A stretch of DNA of 64,000 bases, from the NCBI GenBank assembly GCA_964405265.1, contig CAYONC010000002.1:62001-126000 (forward strand), written 5' to 3'. The position numbers and the translations under genes were made by a program. Below the pieces are notes generated by a model, which saw nothing but the letters and a program-made list of their open reading frames with translations, was not told where the DNA came from and searched no databases. The stretch comes from Eshraghiella sp964405265 (GTDB lineage Bacteria > Bacillota > Clostridia > Lachnospirales > Lachnospiraceae). Positions 43,237-51,096 of the stretch are shown piece by piece (the stretch's first letter is position 1; every line of letters starts with the position of its first letter).

Positions 43237-44357
43237 TTAAATAATCCCTTTTTATTCTTCCTGTCTTTTCTGCCGTGTCCTTCATTCATTGTCTCAGCAT
43301 ATGCTTCAAGTGCTTCACGCTGTTCGTCATTAAGCTTCTCCGGCACCTGCACAACAAATGTCACATAATGGTCTCCTTTTATCTGGCTGTTTCTGATTGA
43401 AGGCACGCCTTTTCCCCTGAGTCTGATTCTTGTATCCGTCTGGGTTCCCGGTTTTATATCATATTCAACATCTCCGTGAACGGTTTTAATCCTGATTGTA
43501 TTGCCGAGGGCTGCATCCGTAAATGAAACAGGTACTGTTGAGTATATGTTCACATCCTGTCTTTGGAATATCGGATGTCTTGATACGCTTACTTCAACAA
43601 GCAGGTCACCCCTTTCGCCTCCGTTGACTCCCGGTTCTCCTTTGCCTTTTATGCGTATACTCTGTCCGTCATCAATACCTGCAGGAATTGATACCTGTAT
43701 TTTCTTTCTGTTGGAAATATATCCCGTTCCGTAACAGTCAGGGCATTTTTCTCTTATAACTTTACCCTTTCCTTTACATTCCGGACAGGTCTGCACGTTT
43801 CTTACCATTCCCAGAAATGACTGTGACGTGGTAACAATCTGTCCGCTGCCTCCGCACCTTGTACATGACACCGGTGATGTTCCGGCTTTGGCCCCGGTAC
43901 CCTTACAATTTTCACATGTATCCTTAAGATTTAATTCCAGCTCTTTTTCACATCCGAATACGGCTTCTTCAAACGTAATTCTGATTCCAGCCCTTATGCT
44001 TGCACCTTTTGATGGTCCGTTGCTGTTTCTGCGGCTTCTTCCTCCGCCAAAGAAATCTCCGAATATGTCTCCGAAAATATCTCCCATGTCACCAAAGTCA
44101 AAGCCTCCGGCACCCGGTCCTCCGCCATTTTCAAATGCCGCATGACCAAACTGGTCATACTGGCTTCTCTTCTGCGGATCACTTAATACCGCATATGCTT
44201 CAGAAGCTTCTTTAAACTTTGCTTCAGCTTCGGCATCTCCGGGATTGGTATCCGGATGATATTTTTTTGCAAGAACACGGTATGCTTTTTTTAATGCAGC
44301 ATCATCAGCGTCCCTTGACACTCCCAAGACTTCATAGTAGTCTCTTTTATCTGCCAT
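43233..44357 (-). CDS. dnaJ: Chaperone DnaJ
   Basis: Hsp40 co-chaperone of DnaK. I place the start at 44357 (MADKRDYYEVLG) with GGAGG ahead; a more distant in-frame ATG at 44390 lacks support. J domain with HPD (KKYHPDTNPGD), a Gly/Phe-rich region (GGFDFGDMGDIFGDIFG), four CxxCxGxG zinc repeats (CENCKGTGAK, CTRCGGSGQ, CPECKGKGK, CPDCYGTG), and the C-terminal substrate-binding domain. 374 residues, usual length. Confidence 0.98.
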   Translation of the reverse strand: MADKRDYYEVLGVSRDADDAALKKAYRVLAKKYHPDTNPGDAEAEAKFKEASEAYAVLSDPQKRSQYDQFGHAAFENGGGPGAGGFDFGDMGDIFGDIFGDFFGGGRSRRNSNGPSKGASIRAGIRITFEEAVFGCEKELELNLKDTCENCKGTGAKAGTSPVSCTRCGGSGQIVTTSQSFLGMVRNVQTCPECKGKGKVIREKCPDCYGTGYISNRKKIQVSIPAGIDDGQSIRIKGKGEPGVNGGERGDLLVEVSVSRHPIFQRQDVNIYSTVPVSFTDAALGNTIRIKTVHGDVEYDIKPGTQTDTRIRLRGKGVPSIRNSQIKGDHYVTFVVQVPEKLNDEQREALEAYAETMNEGHGRKDRKNKKGLFK

Positions 44358-44392
44358 TTTTATATCCTCCAAATTCATAAAACACCGCAAAA

Positions 44393-44416
44393 GTGAGGAA
44401 TAAGACTATTCCTCAC
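44393..44416 (-). terminator. Hairpin between dnaK and dnaJ
   Basis: A perfect ten-pair stem (GTGAGGAATA with TATTCCTCAC, loop AGAC or GTCT) 22 bases after the dnaK stop, followed by TTTTGCGG, a short U tract. Probably a partial terminator or a processing/stability stem that lets DnaK outnumber DnaJ. Confidence 0.6.
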
Positions 44417-44438
44417 TCTGAGTGCCGTTTTCACGGTA

Positions 44439-46301
44439 TTACACTTCTCTGTATTCACCGTCAACCACATCATCATCCGGCTGTGTATAATCTGCATTAC
44501 CTGATGCTCCGCTCATGTCAGGTCCTGCTGCTCCCTGCTGACTCTGTTCATACAGCTTTGCAAAAAGTGTCTGTGCACTGTTCATAAGCTTTTCTTTAGC
44601 CGCCTTGATTTCATCAACATCCGAATCCGTCATCGTCTCCGGTGAGGTTCTTTCTATTATGGCCTTTAATGCATTCAGGTCAGCTTCAACTGCTTCTTTT
44701 TCACTTCCCGAAAGCTTATCTCCTGCTTCATCAAGAGCTTTCTGCGTCTGGAATACCATTGAATCAGCTTCATTTCTTGCTTCAATTCCTTCCTTACGCT
44801 TCTTATCCTGTGCCTCAAATTCTGCTGCTTCCTTAACAGCCTTTTCAATATCTTCATCTGACATATTGGTTCCTGAGGTTATTGTGATATGCTGTTCTTT
44901 TCCTGTTCCGAGGTCTTTTGCGGAAACATTAACAATACCGTTTGCATCAATGTCAAATGTTACTTCAATCTGAGGAACGCCTCTTCTTGCAGGAGGAATT
45001 CCGTCAAGTCTGAACTGTCCGAGCGATTTGTTATCCTTGGCAAACTGTCTTTCACCCTGAAGTACATTAATATCTACTGCAGTCTGGTTATCAGCAGCCG
45101 TTGAGAACACCTGGCTCTTCTTAGTAGGAATGGTTGTATTTCTCTCAATAAGCTTTGTTGCAATTCCGCCCATTGTCTCTATTGAAAGTGAAAGCGGTGT
45201 TACGTCAAGAAGGAGAATATCTCCGGCACCTGCATCACCTGCAAGCTTTCCACCCTGAATTGAAGCTCCTACCGCAACACATTCATCCGGGTTGAGGCTC
45301 TTGTTAGGTTCCTTTCCCGTAAGCTGTTTAACCTTTTCCTGTACACACGGAACACGTGTTGAACCGCCGACAAGGAGAACTTTTGCAATTTCCGAATAAT
45401 TAAGTCCTGCGTCCTTCATTGCATTCTGTACCGGTATGGCTGTTCTTTCAACAAGGTCATGTACCAGTTCTTCAAATTTTGCCTTGGTCAGATTCATGTC
45501 AAAATGCTTAGGTCCGTCATCATTTGAAGCAATGAAAGGAAGGTTGATATTGGTTGTTGTTGCTGATGAAAGCTCCTTTTTCGCCTTTTCTGCTGCTTCC
45601 TTAAGTCTCTGGAGTGCCATTTTATCTGTCGAAAGGTCAATGCCTTCTGCTTTCTTAAATTCAGAAATCATCCAGTTAATTATTGCCTGGTCAAAGTCAT
45701 CGCCGCCAAGACGTGTATCACCATTAGTTGCAAGAACTTCAATTACTCCGTCACCGATTTCTATAATGGATACATCAAATGTACCTCCTCCGAGGTCGTA
45801 TACCATAACCTTCTGTTCGGTTTCATTCTCAAGCCCGTATGCAAGTGCAGCTGCCGTAGGCTCGTTAATTATACGCTTAACGTCAAGTCCTGCTATTTTA
45901 CCTGCATCCTTGGTTGCCTGACGCTGTGCGTCATTAAAATATGCCGGAACCGTTATAACTGCTTCCGTTACTGTTTCCCCAAGATAACTTTCTGCATCCT
46001 TCTTGAGTTTCTGAAGAATCATCGCAGAGATTTCCTGCGGTGTGTAATTCTTACCGTCTACTGATACCTTATAATCGGAACCCATATGTCTCTTAATTGA
46101 CGATATTGTCTTATCGGCATTGGTAACTGCCTGACGCTTTGCAGGGTCACCGACAAGTCTCTCTCCTGTCTTGGTGAATGCCACAACCGAAGGTGTTGTT
46201 CTTATTCCCTCCGTATTGGCTATAACTACCGGCTTACCGCCTTCCATAACTGCAACGCAGCTGTTGGTTGTTCCTAAATCAATTCCAATAATTTTTCCCA
46301 T
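44439..46301 (-). CDS. dnaK: Chaperone DnaK (Hsp70)
   Basis: 620 residues: ATPase domain opening IIGIDLGTTNSCVAVMEGG, phosphate-2 VYDLGGGTFDVSI, adenosine motif LLVGGSTRVPCVQ, linker DILLLDVTPLSLSIETMGG, then substrate-binding and lid domains, ending with PDDDVVDGEYREV. It belongs to the hrcA-grpE-dnaK-dnaJ operon. Its canonical motifs give a local contrast to the divergent Hsp70-like protein at 25932-27203. Confidence 0.99.
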   Translation of the reverse strand: MGKIIGIDLGTTNSCVAVMEGGKPVVIANTEGIRTTPSVVAFTKTGERLVGDPAKRQAVTNADKTISSIKRHMGSDYKVSVDGKNYTPQEISAMILQKLKKDAESYLGETVTEAVITVPAYFNDAQRQATKDAGKIAGLDVKRIINEPTAAALAYGLENETEQKVMVYDLGGGTFDVSIIEIGDGVIEVLATNGDTRLGGDDFDQAIINWMISEFKKAEGIDLSTDKMALQRLKEAAEKAKKELSSATTTNINLPFIASNDDGPKHFDMNLTKAKFEELVHDLVERTAIPVQNAMKDAGLNYSEIAKVLLVGGSTRVPCVQEKVKQLTGKEPNKSLNPDECVAVGASIQGGKLAGDAGAGDILLLDVTPLSLSIETMGGIATKLIERNTTIPTKKSQVFSTAADNQTAVDINVLQGERQFAKDNKSLGQFRLDGIPPARRGVPQIEVTFDIDANGIVNVSAKDLGTGKEQHITITSGTNMSDEDIEKAVKEAAEFEAQDKKRKEGIEARNEADSMVFQTQKALDEAGDKLSGSEKEAVEADLNALKAIIERTSPETMTDSDVDEIKAAKEKLMNSAQTLFAKLYEQSQQGAAGPDMSGASGNADYTQPDDDVVDGEYREV

Positions 46302-46320
46302 TTTATATGTTCTCCTTTTC

Positions 46321-46893
46321 TTAATTTGCTACTTTTACCATGCTGTGTCTTACAACTGAATCCCTGTATGTGTATCCCTTCTGTAAAACCTCAGCAACTA
46401 CATTATCTCCCAATGCTTCATCTTCTATGTGCATTACGGCATTATGATAATCAGGATTGAATTCTGCACCCTCTGCTTCAATTTCCTTAACACCTGCTTC
46501 TTCAAGCATACCGGTAAGCTGCTTGTATATCTTTTCCATGCCCTCTGCTACCGGTGAAGACTTATCAGCTTCGGGAACGGACGCAAGACCTCTTTCAAAA
46601 TTATCCACAACAGGAAGTAATCTGCTTATGATATCCTTCGCACCTATTTCATACATTGCTGATTTTTCTTTTTCGGTACGTTTTCTGAAGTTATCAAACT
46701 CAGCCATGACCCTTCTGTACTTATCATTAAGCTCCTCTATAAGGGCATCCTTCTTATCTTTCCTGTTCTTTTTAAAAATACCTTTTTTCTCGTCTTCTGC
46801 TGCTTCTTCGGCATCCTCCGTCACCTCTTCTTCCGGTTCATTTACTTCTTCATTCTGAAGCTCTTCTTCAGATAAAATTTTCTCGTCTTCCAC
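46321..46893 (-). CDS. grpE: Nucleotide exchange factor GrpE
   Basis: 190 residues: an acidic N-terminus, long coiled coil (about 45-100, ELNDKYRRVMAEFDNFRKR), and the beta domain with the family signature LQKGYTYRDSVVRHSMVKVAN. The start codon is GTG at 46893 with GGTGG ahead. GrpE exchanges ADP on DnaK. Confidence 0.96.
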   Translation of the reverse strand: MEDEKILSEEELQNEEVNEPEEEVTEDAEEAAEDEKKGIFKKNRKDKKDALIEELNDKYRRVMAEFDNFRKRTEKEKSAMYEIGAKDIISRLLPVVDNFERGLASVPEADKSSPVAEGMEKIYKQLTGMLEEAGVKEIEAEGAEFNPDYHNAVMHIEDEALGDNVVAEVLQKGYTYRDSVVRHSMVKVAN

Positions 46894-46908
46894 GAATTCG
46901 CCACCTTT

Positions 46909-47955
46909 CTAATTCTTAAACGCATCATCAAGCTGCGTTTTGATATTTTTCATTGTTCTTACAACCTTCTCATAATCCATTCTCTTAGGTCCTATGATAC
47001 CGATTGTTCCTCTGGCTCCATCCTTCAATTCGTATGTTGCAGTTACAACACTGCAGTCCTTCATGCTGTCCACCGGCGTCTCTTCACCGATATAAACCCT
47101 GATGTCGCCATTGTCATCCTGTTCAAGTGAATCATTGACCAGATTGGTAAGAGTCTTCTTCTCTTCCAATGTATATATCAGTTCACCCGCTTTGGAATTG
47201 TCGCTGAGTTCAGGATATTTCAAAATATTCATCGCTCCGCTTGTATATATCTGAAGGTCATCCCCGCCTGCCGTTGAAGCTGCAACGGCATCAAGAATGT
47301 CACGAATCAGCATTCCGTATTCTCCCGCCTGTTCCGTCATTCTGGATATCATGGAAAGATTTATCTCCTCCGGCGTCAGTCCGTTAATGAATGTGTTAAG
47401 AAGAATATTAAGCTTCAGACATGCCTCAGTATCAACAGACATCTCATTCTCAATTATCGTATTCTTGATAACATTGCCTTCAAGAACGAGCACCGCAAGA
47501 ATCTTCCCTTTTTCAAGTTGTGAAACCTGAATAAACTTAATTGTCCTTCCCTTCTTCACGGGAGCAGCAACCATGGTAGCATAATTGGTATTAAGTGCCA
47601 GCGTCTTCGCAACATTCTGCAAAAGCTCCTCTACCCGGTCAACCTTTTTAATAAGGAATTCTTCCTTCCTGTTAAGCTCTTCTTCCCTTTCATCAAGTTC
47701 CTGCATCTTCTCCTTCATCAGATCATCAATGTAAAATCTGTATCCGGCATCCGACGGAATTCTGCCGGCGGATGTATATGGCTGAATGATATATCCCATT
47801 TCTTCCAGATCCGACATTTCATTGCGGATTGTGGCCGAGCTGAGATTAAGGTCGGTATAACGTGATATGGTCCTTGAGCCGACCGGCTCTCCGGTATCAA
47901 GATAATTACGTATGACCGCTTTTAGTATCTTAATCTTCCTCTCATTCATTTCCAT
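46909..47955 (-). CDS. hrcA: Heat-inducible transcription repressor HrcA
   Basis: 348 residues from ATG 47955 (MEMNERKIKILKAVIRNYL) with GGAGG 8 bases ahead; the upstream in-frame GTG at 47964 is too close to it. N-terminal winged helix with YLDTGEPVGSRTISR and SSATIRNEMSDLEEMGYI, GAF-like middle, and C-terminal GTIGIIGPKRMDYEKVV. HrcA binds CIRCE and represses this operon and clpB, with GroE needed for its activity. Confidence 0.97.
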   Translation of the reverse strand: MEMNERKIKILKAVIRNYLDTGEPVGSRTISRYTDLNLSSATIRNEMSDLEEMGYIIQPYTSAGRIPSDAGYRFYIDDLMKEKMQELDEREEELNRKEEFLIKKVDRVEELLQNVAKTLALNTNYATMVAAPVKKGRTIKFIQVSQLEKGKILAVLVLEGNVIKNTIIENEMSVDTEACLKLNILLNTFINGLTPEEINLSMISRMTEQAGEYGMLIRDILDAVAASTAGGDDLQIYTSGAMNILKYPELSDNSKAGELIYTLEEKKTLTNLVNDSLEQDDNGDIRVYIGEETPVDSMKDCSVVTATYELKDGARGTIGIIGPKRMDYEKVVRTMKNIKTQLDDAFKN

Positions 47956-47988
47956 AATGCACACCTCCTATTTACGATTCAGGGGTTG

Positions 47989-48015
47989 TTAGCACTCTCT
48001 TAATTCGAGTGCTAA
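47989..48015 (-). promoter_or_regulatory. CIRCE operator of the hrcA-dnaK operon (perfect)
   Basis: TTAGCACTC, nine bases (tcttaattc), GAGTGCTAA: an exact consensus match. It lies between the promoter and the hrcA start, in the leader. Confidence 0.97.
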
Positions 48016-48031
48016 CATTTAAGCTACATAT

Positions 48032-48060
48032 AAAATAACACCATGATTTTCTTTTGTCAA
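48032..48060 (-). promoter_or_regulatory. Promoter of the hrcA-grpE-dnaK-dnaJ operon
   Basis: Minus-strand TTGACA (48055-48060), 17 bases, TATTTT (48032-48037). CIRCE follows immediately downstream. Confidence 0.75.
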
Positions 48061-48062
48061 CA

Positions 48063-48098
48063 GAAAAAAAACAGGAATATCATATTTTTTGATATTCC
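48063..48098 (-). terminator. Terminator after the cytidylate kinase-like gene
   Basis: Nine-pair stem GGAATATCA/TGATATTCC, AT-rich loop, then TGTTTTTTTT on the minus strand, just ahead of the hrcA promoter. Confidence 0.85.
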
Positions 48099-48109
48099 CG
48101 TTAATATTA

Positions 48110-48709
48110 TTACATTTTGGCAATTCTTTCATTAATATATGTTTCAAGAAGTCCTGCCGTGCCTTCAACTCCAAGTCTGCTGCTGTTAATGCAGATATCA
48201 TAATGTCTTGAATCTCCCCATTTGAAATCAGAGTGTGAATTATGATACTGTCTCCTGATTCTGTCATGCCGTTTTCTTTTGCTGTCCGCTTCATCCCTGT
48301 CCATATTGAACATCTGCATTATTCTTTCATTCTTGTTCTTCCGGTCTCCCGTGATGAATATCGGTATCACACCCGGTCTTTCTTTCAGAACCATGTCGGC
48401 ACATCTTCCTACAATTACAAAGGATTCGCCGCTGTCAGCTTTCTCCCTGATATATTTAAACTGCATTTCTGCTACTATTTCTTCAGGTGAATTACTGTAT
48501 CCGCTTACTTTTCTCGACAGTATAAGCTTTCTCGGCTTCTCCTCGTACTTTGCAAGCTGTTCCCGGCACATATCTTCTTTAGCCGCTATTTCATCGAGCA
48601 TTTTTCTGTCATAAAAATTAATGTGAAACTTCTCAGAAATAATACGTGCTATCTCATGTCCTCCGCTTCCGTATTCACGGCTTATTACAATTATGTACTG
48701 TCTGTCCAT
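48110..48709 (-). CDS. Cytidylate kinase-like family protein
   Basis: 199 residues with a P-loop near the start (ISREYGSGGHEIAR), a family-type VIVGRCADMVL and a basic arginine-rich stretch (KRKRHDRIRRQYHN). It belongs to the cytidylate-kinase-like group common in Clostridia, which is distinct from the essential Cmk; its substrate is unknown. It starts 16 bases after the transporter and may be co-transcribed with it. Confidence 0.87.
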   Translation of the reverse strand: MDRQYIIVISREYGSGGHEIARIISEKFHINFYDRKMLDEIAAKEDMCREQLAKYEEKPRKLILSRKVSGYSNSPEEIVAEMQFKYIREKADSGESFVIVGRCADMVLKERPGVIPIFITGDRKNKNERIMQMFNMDRDEADSKRKRHDRIRRQYHNSHSDFKWGDSRHYDICINSSRLGVEGTAGLLETYINERIAKM

Positions 48710-48725
48710 TCTGCTGTCCCCTTTC

Positions 48726-50093
48726 CTAACAATACTTTATGAATATGATAATCATTGCAATGAGAACTGTAAGAACCGTTGCGGGAACACACGCCCTGCA
48801 GTACTTTCCCCATCCGATTATATGTCCGTTTTTACCTGCAACCGATGTGCCGACAACGTTGGCTGACGCTCCGATTGGTGTCGCGCTTCCGCCTACATCC
48901 GTACCGATGGCAAGCGTCCACGACAGTGTACCTATTACTCCTCCTGCTCCGGTAGGATCAATCGTTGCCGCAAGACTCTTTATTACAGGCACCATTGTTG
49001 CCGCAAAAGGAATATTATCAATAAATGCACTTGCCACGGCAGAAATCCACAAAATAATTGCTACCATGACTTTCAGGTTGCCGCCGCTGATTCTGCTGAT
49101 AAAATTGGCAATTTCAATAAGCACTCCGGTCTGTTCAAGACCGCTTACCACTATGAATAAACCGGTAAAAAACAAAAGCGTCTTATAATCAACCTTTTTC
49201 AGAAGCTCAAGTGCATTTTTTGCAAAACATATTAATGTTACAACAGAAATCACTGCACCTATAAAGGCTACCGTAAGATGAGTCTGTGCATGGGTCACAA
49301 GAAGAACGACCGCTGCCGCAAATATCAGACAGGCGAACGTAAATTCTTTTCTGCTGCTGATGGCATCCTTAGGATTGGGAAGTGTTGTTTCATCCACTTT
49401 GCTTTTATTATCGCCCACAAGCTCTTTTCTGAATACCAGAAAGAAATATATAATCGTAAATACCAGTCCTGCCAGAGCAATTATTCCGGTATTGGTTAAA
49501 AAGTCAGTGAACGAATATCCCATTGCAGTTCCGATAATAATATTTGGCGGGTCTCCGCACATGGTTGCCGAGCCTCCGAGATTTGCACAGAAAATTTCCG
49601 ATAAAATCATGGGTACAGGATTAAATTTAAGAAGCCTGGCAAGCTCAATGGTTACTGCAGCAAGGAACAATATAACGGTTATACTGTCAATGAACATCGC
49701 AAGAACTGCAGATACTATCATAAATGTAATAAACAAAGGAATTGTTTTGTATTTAACAAGTCTGGCAAGTCTCAGGCACAGCCACCTGAAAAAGCCCGCC
49801 TTGGACATTCCTTCAACCATTACCATCATTCCGGCAATAAATATAATCGTTGACCAGCTTATTCCCGAAGACGATTCTTCCGTAGTGGAATACCAGAAAT
49901 TTGCCGTAAAAATGCTCTTCACATTAAGTGTCTCAAGAACAGCATTTCCGTCTTTCATTATTATTCCAAATACCACACCTAACACAAGCAGTCCGCACGC
50001 AAGTGTTACGATATGTCTCTCGATTTTTTCCGTTATGATAAGTATAAACATTATAACGAAAATCACTATTGCTGCAATTTGTGCCGCACTCAT
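48726..50093 (-). CDS. SLC13/ArsB-NhaD-type ion transporter
   Basis: 455 residues with about 11-12 membrane helices. The re-entrant signature SATMCGDPPNIIIGTAMG and the mirrored second half VGGSATPIGASANVVGTSV define the ion-transporter superfamily, with similarity to the P-protein/NhaD branch. Substrate (Na+/H+, arsenite or anion) cannot be settled by eye. Not flanked by ars genes, so arsenite is less likely. Confidence 0.85.
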   Translation of the reverse strand: MSAAQIAAIVIFVIMFILIITEKIERHIVTLACGLLVLGVVFGIIMKDGNAVLETLNVKSIFTANFWYSTTEESSSGISWSTIIFIAGMMVMVEGMSKAGFFRWLCLRLARLVKYKTIPLFITFMIVSAVLAMFIDSITVILFLAAVTIELARLLKFNPVPMILSEIFCANLGGSATMCGDPPNIIIGTAMGYSFTDFLTNTGIIALAGLVFTIIYFFLVFRKELVGDNKSKVDETTLPNPKDAISSRKEFTFACLIFAAAVVLLVTHAQTHLTVAFIGAVISVVTLICFAKNALELLKKVDYKTLLFFTGLFIVVSGLEQTGVLIEIANFISRISGGNLKVMVAIILWISAVASAFIDNIPFAATMVPVIKSLAATIDPTGAGGVIGTLSWTLAIGTDVGGSATPIGASANVVGTSVAGKNGHIIGWGKYCRACVPATVLTVLIAMIIIFIKYC

Positions 50094-50191
50094 TGCAATA
50101 TCCTCTTTTCTACTATATTTTATAACACAATTTCATATATTAGCACCATTATTCCGATAAATAAATAGTACTAATTTCCTATAAATTCTGC

Positions 50192-50229
50192 ATAAAAAAA
50201 TGATGGAGATGCGTTGCGGCATCTCCATC
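50192..50229 (-). terminator. Terminator after pflA
   Basis: Eleven-pair perfect stem GATGGAGATGC/GCATCTCCATC, loop of six, then ATTTTTTT on the minus strand. Confidence 0.93.
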
Positions 50230-50244
50230 ATCCGGTGTGTTTTT

Positions 50245-51018
50245 TCAGACATAACTTTCTGTCTTTAAAATTCTTTTAGCATTTTCAATACGTTCCGCCG
50301 TAGGAGGGTCAATGTCCTCAAGTCTGTATGGTATTCCCATTTTTTCGTATTCAAGTGCTCCAAGCGAATGATACGGAAGAACTTCAACTTTTTTTACATT
50401 ATTTAGTGTTGAAATAAACGCAGACAGCTCTTCAAGCTGCTCATCCCTGTCACTGAATGAGAGAACATCCTCATGTCTGTCATTTCCTGTGACCAGTACA
50501 TGCCTAATCCATACGTCTTTACCGATTTCATCAAGGTATTTTGCACAATCAAGAATATTATCATTAGGATGACCTGTAAGAGAAACATGTCCCTCCTTAT
50601 CCATATTCTTAATATCAAGCATTACCAAATCAGTATATTTCATCAGCTCATTAAACCCGCTGATAAAGGGTTCTTCCCTTGTAAAGGTATTCGCTGACGT
50701 ATCAAGCGTAGTATGAATATCCTTTTCTTTTGCATATTTAAAAAATTCCGTTACAAATTCCATCTGAAGCAGAGGTTCTCCTCCGCTTACGGTAATTCCC
50801 CCATTAAGCTTTCCGTTTTTCATCCAATACGTTTTATATCTGTATGCTCTTTCAAAAAGGTCCTTCGCTTCCCACAGTTCTCCATTATTCATGTCCCATG
50901 TCTCCGGATTATGGCAGAACTGGCAGCGCATCCGGCATCCCTGCATAAAAACTATATACCTTACACCCGGACCGTCAACAAGTCCGAAGGTTTCCAAAGA
51001 ATGAATCAAACCTTGCAT
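50245..51018 (-). CDS. pflA: Pyruvate formate-lyase-activating enzyme
   Basis: Radical-SAM enzyme of 257 residues. The iron-sulphur site is CRMRCQFC near residue 30, preceded by VDGPGVRYIVFMQG; the SAM-binding GGEP motif (GGITVSGGEPLLQ) and DTSANTF follow. It makes the glycyl radical in PflB, encoded directly upstream. Confidence 0.97.
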   Translation of the reverse strand: MQGLIHSLETFGLVDGPGVRYIVFMQGCRMRCQFCHNPETWDMNNGELWEAKDLFERAYRYKTYWMKNGKLNGGITVSGGEPLLQMEFVTEFFKYAKEKDIHTTLDTSANTFTREEPFISGFNELMKYTDLVMLDIKNMDKEGHVSLTGHPNDNILDCAKYLDEIGKDVWIRHVLVTGNDRHEDVLSFSDRDEQLEELSAFISTLNNVKKVEVLPYHSLGALEYEKMGIPYRLEDIDPPTAERIENAKRILKTESYV

Positions 51019-51035
51019 TTTTATTCTCCTCCGAT

Positions 51036-51072
51036 AAAAATGGGGATTTTGAATACAAACTTCAAAATCCCC
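51036..51072 (-). terminator. Partial terminator between pflB and pflA
   Basis: A perfect twelve-pair stem (GGGGATTTTGAA/TTCAAAATCCCC) and then ATTTTTAT on the minus strand lie in the 78-base pflB-pflA gap. Since pflA has no evident promoter, it probably works as an attenuator giving much more PflB than activase. Confidence 0.8.
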
Positions 51073-51096
51073 GGATTTTAGATTTCTACATCATTA

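Noticed and set aside
49360..50160. 266-codon plus-strand open frame
   Set aside because: It lies antisense to the transporter, whose helices and signatures are clear; the plus frame has no start signals.
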